Assembly (NCBI RefSeq): GCF_015751765.1 | Contig: NZ_JADOTX010000001.1 | Span: 5,890,001 to 5,954,000 of the forward strand | DNA: 64,000 bases | Reading direction: 5' to 3' | From: Micromonospora ureilytica | Lineage (GTDB): Bacteria > Actinomycetota > Actinomycetes > Mycobacteriales > Micromonosporaceae | Shown: positions 34,762 through 43,051 of the stretch, one piece after another | Layout: every line of letters starts with the position of its first letter | Position numbering within the stretch: the stretch's first letter is position 1 | Made by a program: the position numbers and the translations under genes | Notes under the pieces: generated by a model | What the model saw: the letters and a program-made list of their open reading frames with translations, nothing else | Databases searched by the model: none | Told to the model about the DNA's origin: nothing

Positions 34762-35790
34762 ATGTCCAGCGACCCCACCCCCGACCAGTCCGCCGCCGAC
34801 GGTTACGTCCAGCGGGCCCAACTCCTCGCCGAACTCGGCCGCTACGACGAGGCGGCCGGGGAGTTGGCCTACGGGTTGGCCCTCCAGCCGGATGACGTGG
34901 ACGCGCTCACCATGCTGGCCCGGGTGCACCTGGCCGCCGACCGCCCGGCCGAGGCTCTCAGCGCCGCCGACACGGCAGTGGCCGCCGCACCGGAGGCCCT
35001 GCCGCCGCTGGTCGCGAGGGGCATGGCCCTGGCCGATCTGGAGCGCTACAGCGAGTCGGCGGCCACCGCCGACCGGATCCTCGCCCTGGGCCCGACCGAC
35101 GCGTACGCCCAGCGGAGCGCGGCGGCGATCCTGGCCGGCACCCGCAATGGTCAGCCGGCGCTGAACGCTGCCTGGCGCGGTGTCGAGTTGGCCCCGCAGG
35201 AGCCGCAGGCGCACCTGGTGCTCAGCCTGGTCGCCGCCCGACTGGACCTGTTCGACCTGGCCGAGCGGGCCTACCGGGAGGCGCTGCGGCTCGACCCGCG
35301 GATCGCCGAGGCCGGCCACGACGTGGGTGTCATGCGGCTGGAGCAGCGCCGCTGGTCGGAGGCGTTGGAACACGTCGCCGAGGCGGTGACGGTCAGCCCG
35401 AGCCGGATCGACTCGCCACGGACCCTCGCGTACGGGCTGCACCGCCTGGTGCTCTACGGCGCGGGCTGGTCGCTGGTGGCGGCGGTGCTCGTCGCGTTCG
35501 CGGCGCCGGCGAGCGACGGGTTCTCCCGCATCCTGGCGGTGCTCGCCGCGCTCACCGGCGGGATCGTCGTCTGGCAGCTCGCAGCCCGGCTGCCGGGGCT
35601 GACCCGGACCGTCCTGCCCGCCCTGCTGCACGCGGACCGCGCGATGGCCCTGGCGATCTACGCCGTGGCCGCCGCGCCGCTGCTGTTGCTGGTGTACGCC
35701 ATGGTCGGCTCCCCGTGGCCCCTGGTGCTGGCCATCGCCGTCACGGCGGTGGCCGAGTTCGCCGTCTTCACGCGAACCGCCATCCGCTAG
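34762..35790 (+). CDS. TPR-repeat membrane protein
   Basis: 342 aa. The N-terminal ~210 residues hold about five tetratricopeptide repeats (LAELGRYDEAAGELAYGLALQPDD, LADLERYSESAATADRILALGPTD and the rest), a protein-interaction scaffold. The last ~120 residues form about four membrane helices (YGAGWSLVAAVLVAFAA, ILAVLAALTGGIVVW and two more). The cytoplasmic TPR part would present to partners at the membrane. TAAGCT, 7 nt, ATG 34762 suggests a leaderless start. Its stop shares CTAG with hmgA (convergent 4-nt overlap). Confidence 0.75.
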   Translation: MSSDPTPDQSAADGYVQRAQLLAELGRYDEAAGELAYGLALQPDDVDALTMLARVHLAADRPAEALSAADTAVAAAPEALPPLVARGMALADLERYSESAATADRILALGPTDAYAQRSAAAILAGTRNGQPALNAAWRGVELAPQEPQAHLVLSLVAARLDLFDLAERAYREALRLDPRIAEAGHDVGVMRLEQRRWSEALEHVAEAVTVSPSRIDSPRTLAYGLHRLVLYGAGWSLVAAVLVAFAAPASDGFSRILAVLAALTGGIVVWQLAARLPGLTRTVLPALLHADRAMALAIYAVAAAPLLLLVYAMVGSPWPLVLAIAVTAVAEFAVFTRTAIR

Positions 35791-36977
35791 CGCGCCCAGG
35801 TCCAGGCGTATCCCTCGTCTTCGCAGGCGCTGGCGGCGTCGCAGAGATCCAGCGGGCGGAAGGTGTCGACCATGACGGCCAGTTCGTCGAAGTAGTCCGC
35901 GCCGATGGAACGCTCGGCGGCGCCCGGCTGGGGGCCGTGGGTGAAACCGGACGGGTGCAGGGAGATCGACCCCTGCTCGATGCCGGAGCCGCGCCGCGCC
36001 TCGTAGTTGCCACCGGTGTAGAAGAGCATCTCGTCGGAGTCGACGTTGTGGTGGTTGTACGGCACCGGGATCGACTGCGGGTGGTAGTCGACCTTGCGGG
36101 GCACGAACGAGCAGATGACGAAGTTGGGCCCCTGGAAGGTCTGGTGCACCGGCGGGGGCTGGTGGATGCGGCCGGTGATCGGCTCGAAGTCGTGGATGGA
36201 GAACGCCCACGGGTAGAGGTGCCCGTCCCAGCCGACCACATCGAACGGGTGACGCGCGTAAGTGTGACGAGTCCAAGCAGTGCCGCTGCCACCGGAGCCT
36301 GCGGCCCGGGACCTGTGCCGGACCAGCACCTCGACCTCCTCGCCGTCGACGAGCAGCGGGGCGTCGGGGCCGCGGACGTCCCGCTCGCAGTACGGCGAGT
36401 GCTCCAGGAACTGGCCGCGTACGGAGAGGTAGCGCTTGGGCGGGCCGATGTGCCCGGACGCCTCGACGGCGAGCATCCGGACGGGCTGGTCGCCGGTGGG
36501 CACCAGCCGGTGGATGGTCGAGGTGGGGATGACGATGTAGTCGCCGGCGACCGCGTCCAGCACCCCGAACGGCGACTCGACCCGCAGGGTGCCCGACTCG
36601 ACGTAGAGGCAGTGGTCGCCGGTGGCGTCGCGGAACAGCGGTGAGGGCCGGTCGGCGAGGACGTACCCGATGCGTACGTCGTCGTTGGCGAGCAGGTACT
36701 GCCGGCCGAGGATGGGGTCGGAGCCGCCGGTGTCCAGTTTGTGGGTGCGCAGGTGGCGGGGCTTGAGCGGCAGGTTCGGCGCCCGGGTGAACGCGGGCGG
36801 GGTGAACTCGTCGGCGGCCAGGATCGCGGTGGGCGCGTACCGGTGGTAGAGCAGGGACGAGTCGGAGGAGAAGCCCTCCTGGCCCATCAGCTCCTCGGCG
36901 TAGAGGCTGCCGTCGGGCTGCCGGAACTGGGTGTGGCGCTTGCGCGGCACCTCGCCGACGCTGCGGTAATACGGCAT
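35787..36977 (-). CDS. hmgA: Homogentisate 1,2-dioxygenase
   Basis: 396 aa. Opens the ring of homogentisate to maleylacetoacetate in tyrosine breakdown. Double-cupin architecture: IVIPTSTIHRLVPTGDQP in the first cupin, PYNHHNVDSDEMLFYTGG and SLHPSGFTHGPQPGA in the second, supplying the His/Glu iron ligands. The N-terminus PYYRSVGEVPRKRHTQFR fits. SD GGAGG precedes ATG 36977. It is divergent from the unknown gene at 37072 that is coupled to fahA, the next pathway enzyme but one. Confidence 0.93.
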   Translation of the reverse strand: MPYYRSVGEVPRKRHTQFRQPDGSLYAEELMGQEGFSSDSSLLYHRYAPTAILAADEFTPPAFTRAPNLPLKPRHLRTHKLDTGGSDPILGRQYLLANDDVRIGYVLADRPSPLFRDATGDHCLYVESGTLRVESPFGVLDAVAGDYIVIPTSTIHRLVPTGDQPVRMLAVEASGHIGPPKRYLSVRGQFLEHSPYCERDVRGPDAPLLVDGEEVEVLVRHRSRAAGSGGSGTAWTRHTYARHPFDVVGWDGHLYPWAFSIHDFEPITGRIHQPPPVHQTFQGPNFVICSFVPRKVDYHPQSIPVPYNHHNVDSDEMLFYTGGNYEARRGSGIEQGSISLHPSGFTHGPQPGAAERSIGADYFDELAVMVDTFRPLDLCDAASACEDEGYAWTWAR

Positions 36978-37057
36978 CTCGCCTCCCGATAGTTCCCGTT
37001 CACCGGCCGAAGGCGTCCGATAATCGGACGCTGTTGTCCGTTCCTCGTAGCGTCCCG

Positions 37058-37074
37058 TACATTCTTGTTCCGTG
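37058..37074 (+). promoter_or_regulatory. Leaderless-type promoter of the fahA operon
   Basis: TACATT (37058-37063), 8 nt, GTG 37072. It faces the hmgA promoter in a 94-bp divergent spacer. Confidence 0.4.
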
Positions 37075-37941
37075 TCAACGCAGGTGCCAGCACTCCTCCA
37101 CGGCCTGGTGGACGACGCCGCCGTCTTCCCTCCGGGCAGCGCCGCGCTGCACGACGCCCTGGCCGCCCACCGCCAGCACCGCGCCGCCTGGTACGCCGAC
37201 CTGGTCGGCCCGCTGCTGATCCCCGCCTCGGACGTGGCGGCCGGTGAGCTGAGCGGTCTCGTCGACCCGGGCGAGGGCCTGGTGGTCGGCGTGATCGGTG
37301 ACACCGGGATCGGGAACCTGCCGTTCGCGTTGTCGTTCCTCGCCCCGGACGGCGTGACCGCACGTCAGGTCGAGGTGGCGGTCGCCAAGCGCGGTGAGGA
37401 CCCGCTGCCCGGCATCGCTGATCTGCTGCGGTTGACCGATGCGCTACCGGACGTGGAGGCCGTCTACGCCGAACTGCCGCTGACCTTCGGGCTGATGGGC
37501 GCGCTGGACGCGCTCGTCGCCGCGCGGGCCGACGGGGTGCCGATCGCGGCCAAGTTCCGCACCGGCGGCCTGGCCGCCGAACTCTTCCCCACGCCGACCG
37601 AGCTGGCCGCGGTGATCTGCGCCTGCCGGGACCGGGGCCTGCCGTTCAAGCTCACCGCCGGGCTGCACCAGGCGATCCGACACCTGGACCCGGAGACCGG
37701 GTTCACCCACCACGGCTACGCCAACGTGCTGGCCGCGACCCTGGCCGCCGCCGACGGTGACGGGGCTCGCTCGGTCGCCGAGCTGCTGACCGTTGTCGAT
37801 CCGCGCCCCCTGGTGGAGCGGACGACGGCACGACTGGACGGGCCCCGGCCCCTGTGGGTGGGCTTCGGCTCGTGCAGCATCCTGGAACCACTTACCGATC
37901 TGATCCGGCTTGGGCTGGTGAACGGGGGCTACGACGCATGA
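37072..37941 (+). CDS. Conserved protein of unknown function coupled to fumarylacetoacetase
   Basis: 289 aa, cytoplasmic, no signal or helices. The alternating beta/alpha pattern with strands ending in charged residues (VGVIGD, EVAVAKRG, EAVYAELPL, IAAKFRTGG, FKLTAGLHQAI, GFGSCS) suggests a TIM barrel. Distinctive motifs: DDAAVFPPGSAAL near the N-terminus, AKFRTGGLAAELFP, LTAGLHQAIRH and THHGYANVLAA. It is divergent from hmgA and overlaps fahA (ATGA, 37938-37941), so it very likely acts in homogentisate catabolism. Because no maleylacetoacetate isomerase of the usual glutathione-S-transferase type is present here, it is a candidate for that step or for an accessory role. No homolog with a known function was recognised. 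Confidence 0.7.
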   Translation: MSTQVPALLHGLVDDAAVFPPGSAALHDALAAHRQHRAAWYADLVGPLLIPASDVAAGELSGLVDPGEGLVVGVIGDTGIGNLPFALSFLAPDGVTARQVEVAVAKRGEDPLPGIADLLRLTDALPDVEAVYAELPLTFGLMGALDALVAARADGVPIAAKFRTGGLAAELFPTPTELAAVICACRDRGLPFKLTAGLHQAIRHLDPETGFTHHGYANVLAATLAAADGDGARSVAELLTVVDPRPLVERTTARLDGPRPLWVGFGSCSILEPLTDLIRLGLVNGGYDA

Positions 37942-39134
37942 CCTGGGTGACCGGCGCCGACGGTTCGTCGTACGGGGTGACGAACCTGCCGTACGGGGTG
38001 TTCCGGCAGAACGGCGGTCCGTCGCGGATCGGCGTGCGGATCGGATCCTGGGTCTTCGACCTAGCCGCGGCGGAGGCCGCCGAGCTGGTGCTGGCCGCCG
38101 GCACGCTGTGCCGACCCGTGCTCAACGACTTCATGGCCCTGGGCCGTCCGCAGTGGACGGCGGTGCGGCAGCGGATCACCGAGCTGCTGACCGACCCGGC
38201 GCACCGGGACGCTGTGGAGCCGCTGCTGCTGCCCCTCGACGACGTGGAGCTGCTGCTCCCCATCGAGGTTGCCGACTACGTCGACTTCTACTCATCCGTT
38301 CATCACGCGTCGAACGTCGGGCAGATCTTCCGCCCCGGCCAGCCGCCGCTGCTGCCGAACTGGAAGCACCTGCCCATCGGCTACCACGGCCGGGCCGGCA
38401 CTGTGGTCGTCTCCGGTACGCCGGTGACCCGGCCGACCGGGCAGCGGGCCTCCGCCGAGGGTCCGGTCACCGGCCCATCGGTACGCCTCGACATCGAGGC
38501 CGAAGTCGGCTTCGTGGTGGGCGTACCCAGCGCGTTGGGCGATCGGGTCTCCGTGGACGACTTCGCCGAGCACGTGTTCGGGGTGGTGCTGGTCAACGAC
38601 TGGTCGGCCCGGGACATCCAGGCCTGGGAGTACCAACCGCTCGGCCCGTTCCTCGGCAAGTCGTTCGCCACCTCGGTCTCGGCCTGGGTGACGCCGCTGG
38701 ACGCGCTCGCCGACGCCTTCGTCCCGGCCCCCGATCAGGACCCGCCGGTGGTCGACTACCTGCGGGACGTGCCGCACCTGGGCCTGGACCTCCGCCTGGC
38801 GGTCGAGTGGAACGGTGACCAGGTCAGCGAGCCCCCGTTCGCCACCATGTACTGGACTCCCGCACAGCAGTTGGCGCACCTCACCGTCAACGGCGCTTCG
38901 CTGCGTACCGGCGACCTGTACGCCTCCGGCACCGTCTCCGGCCCGGACCGGGGGCAGGTCGGGTCCTTCCTGGAACTGACCTGGGGAGGGGCCGAGCCGG
39001 TCAAGGTGGGTGACGAGAGCCGCACCTTCCTCAACGACGGCGACACGGTGACCATCACGGCCACCGCCCCCGGCCCGGACGGCACCACCATCGCCCTCGG
39101 TGAGGTATCGGGCACGGTTCGTCCGGCCCGCTGA
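37938..39134 (+). CDS. fahA: Fumarylacetoacetase
   Basis: 398 aa. Last step of tyrosine catabolism, splitting fumarylacetoacetate to fumarate and acetoacetate. The N-terminal SH3-like domain is followed by the FAH catalytic domain: DYVDFYSSVHHASNVGQIFRP, YHGRAGTVV, DIEAEVGFVVG, LVNDWSARDIQAWEY and LGPFLGKSFAT, with ligands of the Ca/Mg site among them. ATG 37938 overlaps the upstream stop by 4 nt. It belongs with hmgA, hppD and pat in one pathway spread over 13 kb. Confidence 0.95.
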   Translation: MTWVTGADGSSYGVTNLPYGVFRQNGGPSRIGVRIGSWVFDLAAAEAAELVLAAGTLCRPVLNDFMALGRPQWTAVRQRITELLTDPAHRDAVEPLLLPLDDVELLLPIEVADYVDFYSSVHHASNVGQIFRPGQPPLLPNWKHLPIGYHGRAGTVVVSGTPVTRPTGQRASAEGPVTGPSVRLDIEAEVGFVVGVPSALGDRVSVDDFAEHVFGVVLVNDWSARDIQAWEYQPLGPFLGKSFATSVSAWVTPLDALADAFVPAPDQDPPVVDYLRDVPHLGLDLRLAVEWNGDQVSEPPFATMYWTPAQQLAHLTVNGASLRTGDLYASGTVSGPDRGQVGSFLELTWGGAEPVKVGDESRTFLNDGDTVTITATAPGPDGTTIALGEVSGTVRPAR

Positions 39135-39310
39135 GCCGCCATCCGTCGCCCGTCTCGTGCACGGGACCCGTGATCGCACCGGCTGTGCGACCGCCGGCAG
39201 AGGTTGATCCGTTGAGCGTCCGGATTCCGTTGCTACACCGCGCAATCCGAGCCGGGCTCTGCCCGGCCGCCAGCGGTGGGGCAATCCCGACGCACACGGA
39301 GGTAACGACG

Positions 39311-39520
39311 ATGCACGATCTTGCGGGCGCGGTCTGGCGTACCAGCAGCCGCTCAAACGACCAGGGGCTCTGCGTGGAGGTGGCGGACAACCTGGTCGAC
39401 GTCCATGGTCTGGTCGGAGTCCGCGACTCCAAGGACCAGGCCGGTCCCACACTCGCGGTCAGCCCGCCGGGGTGGACGGCGTTCATCGGCGCGATTCAGG
39501 CCGGTCGCTTCGAGCGTTGA
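39311..39520 (+). CDS. DUF397-family small protein
   Basis: 69 aa. Classic DUF397 pattern: AVWRTSSRSNDQGLCVEVAD, then VGVRDSKDQAGPTLAVSP and WTAFIGAIQAGRF. Such proteins are usually paired with an XRE/DUF5753 regulator in actinomycetes, whose activity they modulate. This one has no partner next to it, unlike the pair at 57.2-58.2 kb. SD GGAGGTA precedes ATG 39311. Confidence 0.9.
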   Translation: MHDLAGAVWRTSSRSNDQGLCVEVADNLVDVHGLVGVRDSKDQAGPTLAVSPPGWTAFIGAIQAGRFER

Positions 39521-39664
39521 CCGGCGCTTCGGCACCTGTCGACGACGATCGGTGCCGGAGCGGTCGCCCAATCGGACAGCGTGGCCTCCGGGTGGTGGAA
39601 ATTCCGTCCCGGGGGCCACGTTCGGCCCTCACTCCGCGTACCGTCGGGGACACGGGAGGGTGGC

Positions 39665-40147
39665 ATGTCGACGGTGGCGATTACCGGGATCATCGAGGCG
39701 CACGCTGTCGATGTCTGGCGTCTGCTGACCGACCTGCCCGGCCGCGCGGCCCGACTGACCGCGGCCGGCCCGATCGAGGTGCTCACTCCGGGTTCGTTCG
39801 GGCCGGGCACCTCCTGGCGCGAGGAGCGCGTCCAGCCGGGCGGCGGCACGCTGACCGAGGAGTTCCTGGTGGTGGAGGCGCTCGCGCCGCAGCGGCTGGT
39901 GCTCTGTTCCTCCGGTGCCGGCGCCGACTACCGAATCACCTGGAGCCTGCGACCGGTCCGCCGCCGCCGTCGGGGTTGCACGGCGATCACCGTCACCCAG
40001 GAGGCGGTGCCGACCGCTCCGTACGGTCGGGTGGTGGCACTGCTGCTCGGCGGGCTGGCCGCGCGGGCGGTCGAGGCGGCGCTCTGGCGTGATCTCGCTG
40101 ATCTGGCCGTCGCGGCCGGTGCCAGCGGCTCCGTCGAAGCCGCCTGA
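39665..40147 (+). CDS. SRPBCC/polyketide cyclase-like protein
   Basis: 160 aa. START-like fold: AITGIIEAHAVDVWRLLTDLPGRAARLT at the N-terminus, ending with the long C-terminal helix AVEAALWRDLADLAVAAGA. Bet v1-like proteins of this size bind hydrophobic ligands or cyclise polyketides; some are stress-response ligand carriers. No catalytic residues are identifiable. It stands alone between DUF397 and a beta-propeller gene. Confidence 0.65.
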   Translation: MSTVAITGIIEAHAVDVWRLLTDLPGRAARLTAAGPIEVLTPGSFGPGTSWREERVQPGGGTLTEEFLVVEALAPQRLVLCSSGAGADYRITWSLRPVRRRRRGCTAITVTQEAVPTAPYGRVVALLLGGLAARAVEAALWRDLADLAVAAGASGSVEAA

Positions 40148-40227
40148 CCGCCAGCCGTCATCCCTCGCCCTGACCTGACCGGGGTCCGGCCCCATCCGCT
40201 GGGTAGGGTGCCGGGCGGAGGTGCGGC

Positions 40228-41484
40228 ATGACGTTCCCGAGAGGCCGGCGGCGGCTGGTGATCGCGGTCGCGGCGCTGCTCGCGACGGCGGCCGTCGCGG
40301 TCATCGTGCACCGGGTCCTCGCGCCGGCAGAGGTGAGCACTGTGGCGCGGGCCGACTATCCGGCCCCGGCCCGACCGGCTGCCGGAGTGATCGGTCGGTT
40401 GCCGGTCGCCCCGTTGATCGTCGACGGGAGACTGCGGGTGTACGCCGCACACCGTCAGGTCTACGCGGACCAGCCGGTCGACGGGCGGTACCGGACCAGC
40501 CCGTACTGGTCGTACCGGCGGTGGCCGGCCGAGCTGACAGCTGTGGTGGCCAGCGGCAGTACTGTGGTCAGCCGCTGGTCGGACGGGCAACTTGTCGCAC
40601 TCGACGCCCGGACCGGCGGGGTGCTCTGGCGAACCGGCGGCCCGAAGCCCGCCGAGAGTACGGCGGTGGTGCGTCGTACCTGGGCGGCGACCGTCTGGGA
40701 CGCTCCCGGGCTCCAGCTCACCGACCTTCCCGACGGGCGGGTCGTGCTGGTGGTGACCGGGGATGCCCAGGCGCGTGGGGTCGAGCTGAGCGGCGGTCGG
40801 GAGCTGTGGCGGGTCGAGTTGCCCGGCCGGTGCCGCAGCGATGTCGGCACCACCACCGGCGGGCAGTTGATCGGTCTGGACACCTGCGCCGGGGCGGCCA
40901 CTGTCGAGTTCCGGGACGCGGCGACGGGCGCGGTGCGGGAGCGTTGGCGACCGCCGAACGGCCCGGACGGGTTGGTGGTGACGCCGCTCGGCTGTCGTAC
41001 CGGCCGGTCGGACTGTCTGGGGCTGCGGACCGCCGGGCCGGGCGACGAGGGTGGTCGGGGCTGGCTGTTGGGTGCCGGTCCGCCGGTTGCCGCCCCCGCA
41101 CTGGACCCGGCCGGCGCCGCGCTGGTCGGTGAACAGTCCGTCGTCGTGCTCGACGGGGTCGCGGTGGGCCGGTCGGCGCGTACGGGTGCCGAGCTGTGGC
41201 GGTCCGCGAGCCTGGGCGCGGCCCGGGTGCTGGCCGGGCAGCCGGGCCGGGTGCACCTGCTGACCGAGGCGAACGACCTGGTGACGCTGGACCCGGTGAC
41301 CGGTAGGCAGTTGTCGCGCTTCGCGCTCAACGTCGGCTCGGACGGGACCGGTTGGGCGCCCGGGGCGGTGACGGCCGAGGACGGGTTCGTCGCGGTCGAG
41401 CGCCTCCGCAAGCCGGTCGACCCGACTGGCGACGACAGGCGCTATTACTACACCGGCGAGGCGGTGATCCTGGCCGCCACCTGA
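40228..41484 (+). CDS. Membrane-anchored PQQ-like beta-propeller protein
   Basis: 418 aa. An uncleaved N-terminal helix (LVIAVAALLATAAVAVIVHRVL, about 10-31) anchors an extracytoplasmic propeller with repeated PQQ-like blades (LVALDARTGGVLWRTGG, AATVEFRDAATGAVRERW, VLDGVAVGRSARTGAELWRS, LVTLDPVTGRQLSRF). Such proteins are often structural or bind ligands, without PQQ. A related protein is at 48563-49999, so the two may be paralogues. Confidence 0.75.
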   Translation: MTFPRGRRRLVIAVAALLATAAVAVIVHRVLAPAEVSTVARADYPAPARPAAGVIGRLPVAPLIVDGRLRVYAAHRQVYADQPVDGRYRTSPYWSYRRWPAELTAVVASGSTVVSRWSDGQLVALDARTGGVLWRTGGPKPAESTAVVRRTWAATVWDAPGLQLTDLPDGRVVLVVTGDAQARGVELSGGRELWRVELPGRCRSDVGTTTGGQLIGLDTCAGAATVEFRDAATGAVRERWRPPNGPDGLVVTPLGCRTGRSDCLGLRTAGPGDEGGRGWLLGAGPPVAAPALDPAGAALVGEQSVVVLDGVAVGRSARTGAELWRSASLGAARVLAGQPGRVHLLTEANDLVTLDPVTGRQLSRFALNVGSDGTGWAPGAVTAEDGFVAVERLRKPVDPTGDDRRYYYTGEAVILAAT

Positions 41485-41585
41485 TCGTGGCGTCTTCGAC
41501 AGCGGAACACCGAACCGTTCCATTCCCTTTGTCGCAAAAGGGTACGTTTTTCACGGTTCAGGTTTCCGGTGGAAGGGGTCGGCGC

Positions 41586-41948
41586 ATGGCCAGGACAGCA
41601 GCCAACTACCTCGTGGGCGGCGCGCTCGCCGCCACCGCGAGCCTGGCGTTGGCGGTGTCGCCGATGCTGGCCACCGCTGACCCTGCCTCGGCGCGCGGGT
41701 TCAGCGCCGCCCGGCCCGAGCCGTCGGCGGGCGGCAACGTCACGTTCGAGATCCTGCCGGCGTCGCCGACCCCGCCCCCGACCCAGCCGCCACCCACGTC
41801 CACGCCGACGGCACCACCCCAACCCACACCCAGCCACGGTGAGTTGCCGGTCACCGGATCGGGTGGGTCGGCGCTGCTGCTCGCCGTGCTGGGCGCAGCC
41901 CTGATCGTTGTCGGGTGGATCGCCCTCCGCCGCCGCCGGCCGAGCTGA
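41586..41948 (+). CDS. Small LPxTG-type sortase substrate
   Basis: 120 aa. Signal peptide (about 1-36, ending SARG), a P/T-rich linker (about 60-84), LPVTG at 87-91, a membrane helix (ALLLAVLGAALIVVGWIAL) and an RRRR tail, the full wall-sorting signal. The mature N-terminus has NVTFEILPASP, similar in spacing to ATFEVLAGTLDI at the start of the WxL-like protein at 43038-43592. It is convergent with the DUF916 gene. Size and partners recall CscD-type proteins of Gram-positive csc clusters. A sortase is not in the window. Confidence 0.8.
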   Translation: MARTAANYLVGGALAATASLALAVSPMLATADPASARGFSAARPEPSAGGNVTFEILPASPTPPPTQPPPTSTPTAPPQPTPSHGELPVTGSGGSALLLAVLGAALIVVGWIALRRRRPS

Positions 41949-41986
41949 CGGGCCCCGGCCGGAGCCGGCCGAACTGCCGCGCGAGC

Positions 41987-43051
41987 TCAGCGACCGGCCG
42001 TGGTGCGTTCCCTCGGCCGGGTGGTGGGAGGCCCACCGGACCGGCCGGAACGGCGGGCCAGCATGGCGAGGCCGACGACCAGCAGCAGGCCCGCGACGGC
42101 CGCCGCCACGGTCCACGCGGAGAAGATCCGGGAGACCACGCTGCCCCGTTTTCCGACCTGACCGGCGTCGGGGAACGTTACCTGCGCGGTGACGCTCCGC
42201 TTCACCAGGCCGCTCTCCAAGTTCACCTCCGCCTTCCAGGGGCCGTTCGGCAGCGTGGCCGGGAATCGGGCGATGACCTGCCCGGAAGCGCCCGGCGCCA
42301 GCGTGACGCCCTGTACGACAGGAAACGGACCGGCCCGACTGCCGGCTGGGCCATCGGTGAGGGTGACGGCACCGGTCAGGTCGACGGCACGGCCGCCGGT
42401 GTTGCTGACCTTGATCGTTAGCGACGGTTCACCCTCGGGGCTGCGAGCCGGGCGTACCTCACCTATCGAGAAGTCGGACGCGGGTTCGCCGCCGGGCCCG
42501 ATGTCGAGGTACATCCGGACTCCGACCCGGTGAACCTGAGTGATCTCGCCGCCGGCGCGGGGAGTTGACGCGGTGGACGCCCAGATCACCCCGTACCGCT
42601 CGCCCCGGGAGGCGGGCGGCGGCACCGTGACGGTCGCCTGGACCCGAGTCTCGCCCCGCGGTCCCAGCTCCACGGAGTGCTCGTCGAGGGTGACCCACGA
42701 GGTCAGCTCGTTCTCGGCGCGACCCTCGCCGAACCGGAACGCTCCACCCTCCAGGGTCGCGGCCGCCGGGTAGACGTCGACCCGACGGGTCTGGTCGGTG
42801 CGATTGACGATCAGCAGTTGCCGCTTGATGGTGGTGCCCGGCGGTAGGTGGTCGACGATGTAGCGCAGCGCCCGGGGGTCGGTGCGGCGCTCGGTCGGGG
42901 CTTCCAGCAACCGGATCCCGATGGTGCCCTCGTCCGATCCCGCTTCCGGTTCGGCCGCGCCGGCCCGGGTCGACAGACCCGGACCGGCGAGGCAGAACAG
43001 GGCGAGCGCGACAGCGACGGTCGACCGCCCCCGGGGGCTACGCCACGGAAT
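41987..43051 (-). CDS. DUF916/WxL-interacting (peptidoglycan-binding) protein with no ordinary start codon
   Basis: About 354 aa if read from ATT 43051. Matches the DUF916/WxLIP plan: an N-terminal signal sequence (RSTVAVALALFCLAGPGLSTRAGA), a beta domain (RYIVDHLPPGTTIKRQLLIVNRTDQTRRVDVYPA and RGETRVQATVTVPPPASRGERYGVIWAS), a second beta domain (SLTIKVSNTGGRAVDLTGAV, LAPGASGQVIARFP), and a C-terminal membrane helix (FSAWTVAAAVAGLLLVVGLAML) with a basic tail. Such proteins bind peptidoglycan and WxL proteins. The frame stays open back to a TGA near 43058, but no ATG or GTG exists upstream of TTG 42910, which would remove the signal peptide. ATT 43051 would give a perfect signal peptide and overlap the WxL-like gene by 14 nt. 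Removing one G at 43043-43044 would create GTG plus a standard start, so an assembly error or frameshift is also possible. Confidence 0.75.
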   Translation of the reverse strand: MPWRSPRGRSTVAVALALFCLAGPGLSTRAGAAEPEAGSDEGTIGIRLLEAPTERRTDPRALRYIVDHLPPGTTIKRQLLIVNRTDQTRRVDVYPAAATLEGGAFRFGEGRAENELTSWVTLDEHSVELGPRGETRVQATVTVPPPASRGERYGVIWASTASTPRAGGEITQVHRVGVRMYLDIGPGGEPASDFSIGEVRPARSPEGEPSLTIKVSNTGGRAVDLTGAVTLTDGPAGSRAGPFPVVQGVTLAPGASGQVIARFPATLPNGPWKAEVNLESGLVKRSVTAQVTFPDAGQVGKRGSVVSRIFSAWTVAAAVAGLLLVVGLAMLARRSGRSGGPPTTRPRERTTAGR

